A DNA stretch of 10,481 nucleotides, taken from Euperipatoides rowelli. Taxonomy: Eukaryota > Onychophora > Udeonychophora > Euonychophora > Peripatopsidae. The first letter of the stretch is position 1; the number at the start of each line of letters is the position of its first letter. The notes beneath the pieces are model-generated. The model was not told the DNA's origin, made no database searches, and saw nothing but the letters and a program-made list of their open reading frames with translations. The position numbers and the translations under genes are program-made. The DNA is taken from the NCBI GenBank assembly GCA_003024985.2, contig PXIH01S0007222.1; one strand, given 5' to 3'. Of this stretch, positions 7,746 through 10,481 are shown one piece after another.

Positions 7746-8830
7746 TATATATGAAATAAATAAAATATTATTGTAGGCTGTTGTTTTTAATCATTNCAAC
7801 ATTATTGTAATATCCCATTACTGTATACATTCAGACTAGAATAATCCATTACATTTACTCTTATCATATTGCATTGTATTTCCAGTGCAGTTTTTCACTC
7901 GTAATTATGTAAAATTAATTACAACAAATCAACAATATTGTCTTTGATTGTTTAAAAATGCCTCAATAGATTTAGTTTGATTATCTTAATTATTTAGGTG
8001 AATGTGAATAAAGAATGAATTAAACATGATGTTTAAGGCACAAATAAATTAAATTAACATTGTAGGTAAGTAACATTGATTATACACTTTAATATATCTG
8101 AAGGATTTGTATGATAAAGACTTATACTATCAGTTTTAATAGAAAAATAGTTTCCCTTACTTGAACAGAAGGAAGATGTAATGTGACAGAAGCTTTATTG
8201 ATTAACCATGTTAACAAAATGATTATTCTGTCATTTATCTAATGCAGAGATTTTTAAACTTAGCAGCTCCATAAGCAGAAATTAATTCTAAATAAAATTA
8301 TACAAGAGTGTTTATTTGATAAAAACCTGTTAAATGGTTTATTAAGTCTAGGTTTAGTAAATGTTTCATGATATGGAACATTTCTAGTTGAAAAAAAGAC
8401 TAGTTATGGGTTTGATGTAATTCTATGTAATTTGTTCTAATTGGTTAGTGATGTTTAAATTGATCCAATTCTATTTTGTTGCTTATGGAAGCTTGCTTAC
8501 TAGCATAACATTTAATCAGAATAAAGTGCACTGCTAGTAGAAACATATTATTAGAAATTATTTATATTCAATAAAGAAACAACCACAATAACTTAAAGCC
8601 CAAAGTCTCTAGGAAAGCTTTGACTTCAAAAGATATGCAGATGCTCAAGTAATGAAAAATAGATCTCTAAATTATAATAAATTTCAGCAGGGAAAAAACA
8701 TTTAATTTCTTACTTTAAAAGACCACCAGTGGTATTGACCCTCATATTTTATATGTCATCAATCTAATAAGGCTTAATATGATCAATTTCATATTATATA
8801 GTATATAAATAAAAATAAATAAATACCTAT
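7746..8830. other. AT-rich spacer, no gene seen
   Basis: About 1.1 kb between the copia remnant and the LINE with no reading frame of note on either strand and no recognised protein, tRNA or rRNA signature. One unresolved base lies at 7796. I see no inverted or direct repeat longer than chance. It could be host intergenic DNA or unrecognised decayed repeat. Confidence 0.55.
8807..8824. repeat. A/T-rich AAATA-type simple repeat before the LINE
   Basis: AAATAAAAATAAATAAAT is a short (TAAA)-like run just upstream of the more GC-rich start of the LINE leader. It may be ordinary microsatellite, the tail of another retroelement, or part of the A/T-rich target where the LINE inserted. Confidence 0.5.
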
Positions 8831-8949
8831 ATCACAATTCTCCGTTAGGAGGCGATTTGGATGGATCGTGATAAATTTCCTCCCGTTTTAATATTTTTTC
8901 ATAAAACTTTGCTGATTGACTAGTTTGTCAGTAGTAGAAGTTATTTATA

Positions 8950-10068
8950 ATGGAAGGATTTTTACAATTTGGAAATAATAGTGGGGTAGTTAATGAGTTT
9001 TGCAGCGGGAATAATGATATTGTTATAAACCAATTTCAAATGAATGAAAATGGTTTGAAACTAGAATGATGCAGCTGAGAAATTTAATGCTCACCTGAGA
9101 TTTTGGTATAGTGCTTTTAGACCTTTACTTGAAGACAGAGTTGTAATAATGGCTGTTATTAAAGATGATAAGTTTGTGAAGGTAAGCATTAGANACTTAA
9201 TGAGAGTTTTAATTATGTCTGGTGCAGTGAAGTGTTTAAAACACTGTTTTGTTTTACCTAACATTTTTTTTTTCCATTTGAAGTTCGATACACCATTAAA
9301 CGCTAAGTGGTTTATGGAGAATGTTTCACCATTTCATAGGTCTGAAATTTATTTTTTGAAGAACGAGGAGGAAGATATGGTTGTGAAGGTGACCATTGAT
9401 ATCATTTCTGTGGATTTGGTGAGAAGGGAGTTTGTTGAATTTTCAATGGTGTCTTTAAAAGCAAATGTTATTAATTTACCCAAGGCTGTGTGGTTTGAAG
9501 TTGCGCCGGTTTCAGTGGAGCTTAAGCTTAATGCTGGTGTTTTGATAGACGGTTGCCGATTTCTTTTATGTTTAATAATGTGAAATATTTTATAAAGGTG
9601 CATGGGCATGAAAAAATTTGTTACCACTGTTCTATGGTGGGCATTTTGCTGCGCAATGTGTGTTGAAGTTTTGTTCTACATGTAAAAAGTTATGTGAGGC
9701 TGTGCACAGATGCGGAGTGTCATATGCATCAAAAGTGAAAATTTCACAGAATCAAGTAAACGATAATATGATAATGTAAATGAAGATGTCCTTCTTAATG
9801 CTGATGATAGAAATATTGCACATGTATCCGCTGAGTAATATTATCATAACTTTACACCTATGATTCTGCAAGGGGATGGAATGATAATGACAGGATTTTT
9901 GGGTCAACTATGAGAAATGGTGATAGTGTAAGTAATGATGCAATGTTGATTAAAGATGATAATGATGTTCATGATTCTGCATCCGCTGGATCTGAAGAGA
10001 TGGTTGGAATTGAGAATAGTGTTGCTGGGGAGGTGAAAAAGAAGATGAGGAAAAGAAAGAATAAGTGA
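8950..10068 (+). pseudogene. LINE ORF1 (gag-like, CCHC zinc knuckles), frameshifted
   Basis: The start is ATG 8950 (MEGFLQFGNN). This frame stops at 9067, but coding continues one frame over from 9065 without a stop to 9583, so ATG 9149 is internal. Later frame changes near 9565, 9640, 9775 and 9840-9859 lead to TGA 10066-10068, about 370 codons in all. The zinc knuckle CYHC...H....C has Cys codons at 9619, 9628 and 9657 and His at 9642 (CX2CX4HX4C, with one base lost inside it near 9640). A second C-x2-C...H-x2-C cluster (9672-9713) ends in SYASK. The tail is acidic and then basic (KKKMRKRKNK), a possible nuclear signal. In LINEs this protein binds element RNA. Confidence 0.72.
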
Positions 10069-10230
10069 ACAATATTGAAGTAGGGTAAGATTGTTTGTTA
10101 TGATACTTTGTGAGTGTCGTGTAGCTGAAGTAAGTACTTTATTTTGATTTTATGTGATTAATTTTGTTATGTTAAACATTTATTATTGATATACACTATA
10201 TGGTCTTGTGCCTTTATATTTTTTTCCCAG
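10069..10230 (+). other. Spacer between LINE ORF1 and ORF2, intron-like ends
   Basis: 162 bp with no convincing coding sequence. It contains GTAAGA (10085) and GTAAGT (10130), both good 5' splice-site matches, and ends in TTTTTTTCCCAG exactly where the endonuclease similarity begins. Whether it is a plain intergenic spacer, an ORF2 leader or an intron cannot be told from the sequence. Confidence 0.45.
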
Positions 10231-10481
10231 AATGTTCAAGGTATGAACAATGCTAGTAAGAAAAATAGGGTGTATAAATTTATCATTGATACTAATATAT
10301 CGATTTTTTGTGTGCAGGAGTCTAAGCTCCTTGAGAGTTCTAAGTTTGATTTTTTCATATAAAAATTCTTTCATTGTACTTAAGGCTTGTGCCTAAACCC
10401 TGCAGTCATTGTGGTCAAAAAGTTAGACTACATGAGTAATCAAGGTGTATTTGTCAGATACATGTGTATATATAAAAAATA
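10231..10481 (+). pseudogene. LINE ORF2, start of APE-type endonuclease, partial
   Basis: NVQGMNNASKKNRVYKFI (10231-10284) followed by ISIFCVQESKL (Cys at 10309, Glu at 10318) is the opening of an APE-like endonuclease. The Asn near the start and the Glu of QE.K are its first two active-site residues in the family. In LINEs this domain nicks the target DNA for target-primed reverse transcription. The frame hits TAA at 10360-10362, and I cannot follow the domain further with confidence, so this copy is probably broken here. No in-frame ATG precedes the motif closely. ATG at 10243 lies inside it. Confidence 0.7.

Larger units (their letters stand above)
8831..10481 (+). mobile_element. Non-LTR (LINE) retrotransposon, 5' part, continues past the window
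   Basis: A leader, an ORF1 with gag-like zinc knuckles and an ORF2 beginning with an APE-type endonuclease follow each other on the plus strand, the standard two-ORF LINE order. The 5' limit is estimated at the change from AT-rich spacer to the locally GC-richer CTCCGTTAGGAG (8840-8851, a small perfect hairpin). It is not proven. Reverse transcriptase and the 3' end lie beyond the window. The CCHC cluster ending in SYASK, and the NVQGMN...CVQESK endonuclease start, remind me of the Tx1/L1 group, but the clade is uncertain. Confidence 0.75.

Noticed and set aside
1204-9194. Single N bases as marks of assembly joins
   Set aside because: Coding similarity continues across 1204, 3560, 3570 and 9194, so they look like unresolved base calls and not gaps. 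The N at 7796 is in noncoding DNA.
9349-9627. 92-residue minus-strand frame
   Set aside because: It is antisense to LINE ORF1 and has no motif of its own.

Overview
The window is about 70% A+T and looks like nuclear DNA of an invertebrate animal. It has no operons, ribosome binding sites or intact long genes. Everything coding-like in it is the broken remains of transposable elements. I cannot name the species. The first element belongs to a gene family I recall as common in cnidarians, molluscs, arthropods and similar genomes, which fits an invertebrate host but does not prove it. Isolated N bases (1204, 3560, 3570, 7796, 9194) suggest unresolved base calls in a draft assembly.

Layout. Positions 1-352 are AT-rich flank with no gene. 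Positions 353-5970 are one complete but dead DNA transposon of about 5.6 kb. It has long terminal inverted repeats (about 330 bp left, about 400 bp right) around a single plus-strand gene of about 4.5 kb that is broken by many stops and frameshifts. The protein pieces, in order, are an N-terminal part with CxxC motifs, a large middle region of unknown fold with conserved blocks, a region whose acidic motifs closely follow a FEN1/XPG-type 5' nuclease, and a C-terminal Tesmin/TSO1-like CXC zinc motif. This is the most interesting object in the window: a long-TIR transposon whose only protein appears to join a FEN1-like nuclease to a CXC DNA-binding motif.

Positions about 6040-7745 are a truncated plus-strand Ty1/copia remnant: the end of integrase, the linker and the reverse transcriptase with its YVDD box. 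I see no LTRs. Positions 7746-8830 are a noncoding AT-rich spacer. From about 8831 to the window end is the 5' part of a non-LTR (LINE) retrotransposon: a leader, a frameshifted ORF1 ending in CCHC zinc knuckles and a basic tail, a short spacer, and the first part of an APE-type endonuclease that begins ORF2 and is cut by the window edge.

How they relate. The three elements lie head to tail on the same strand but belong to different classes and do not form a joint system. Each would have encoded its own mobilisation protein, and all three are inactive in this copy as read.
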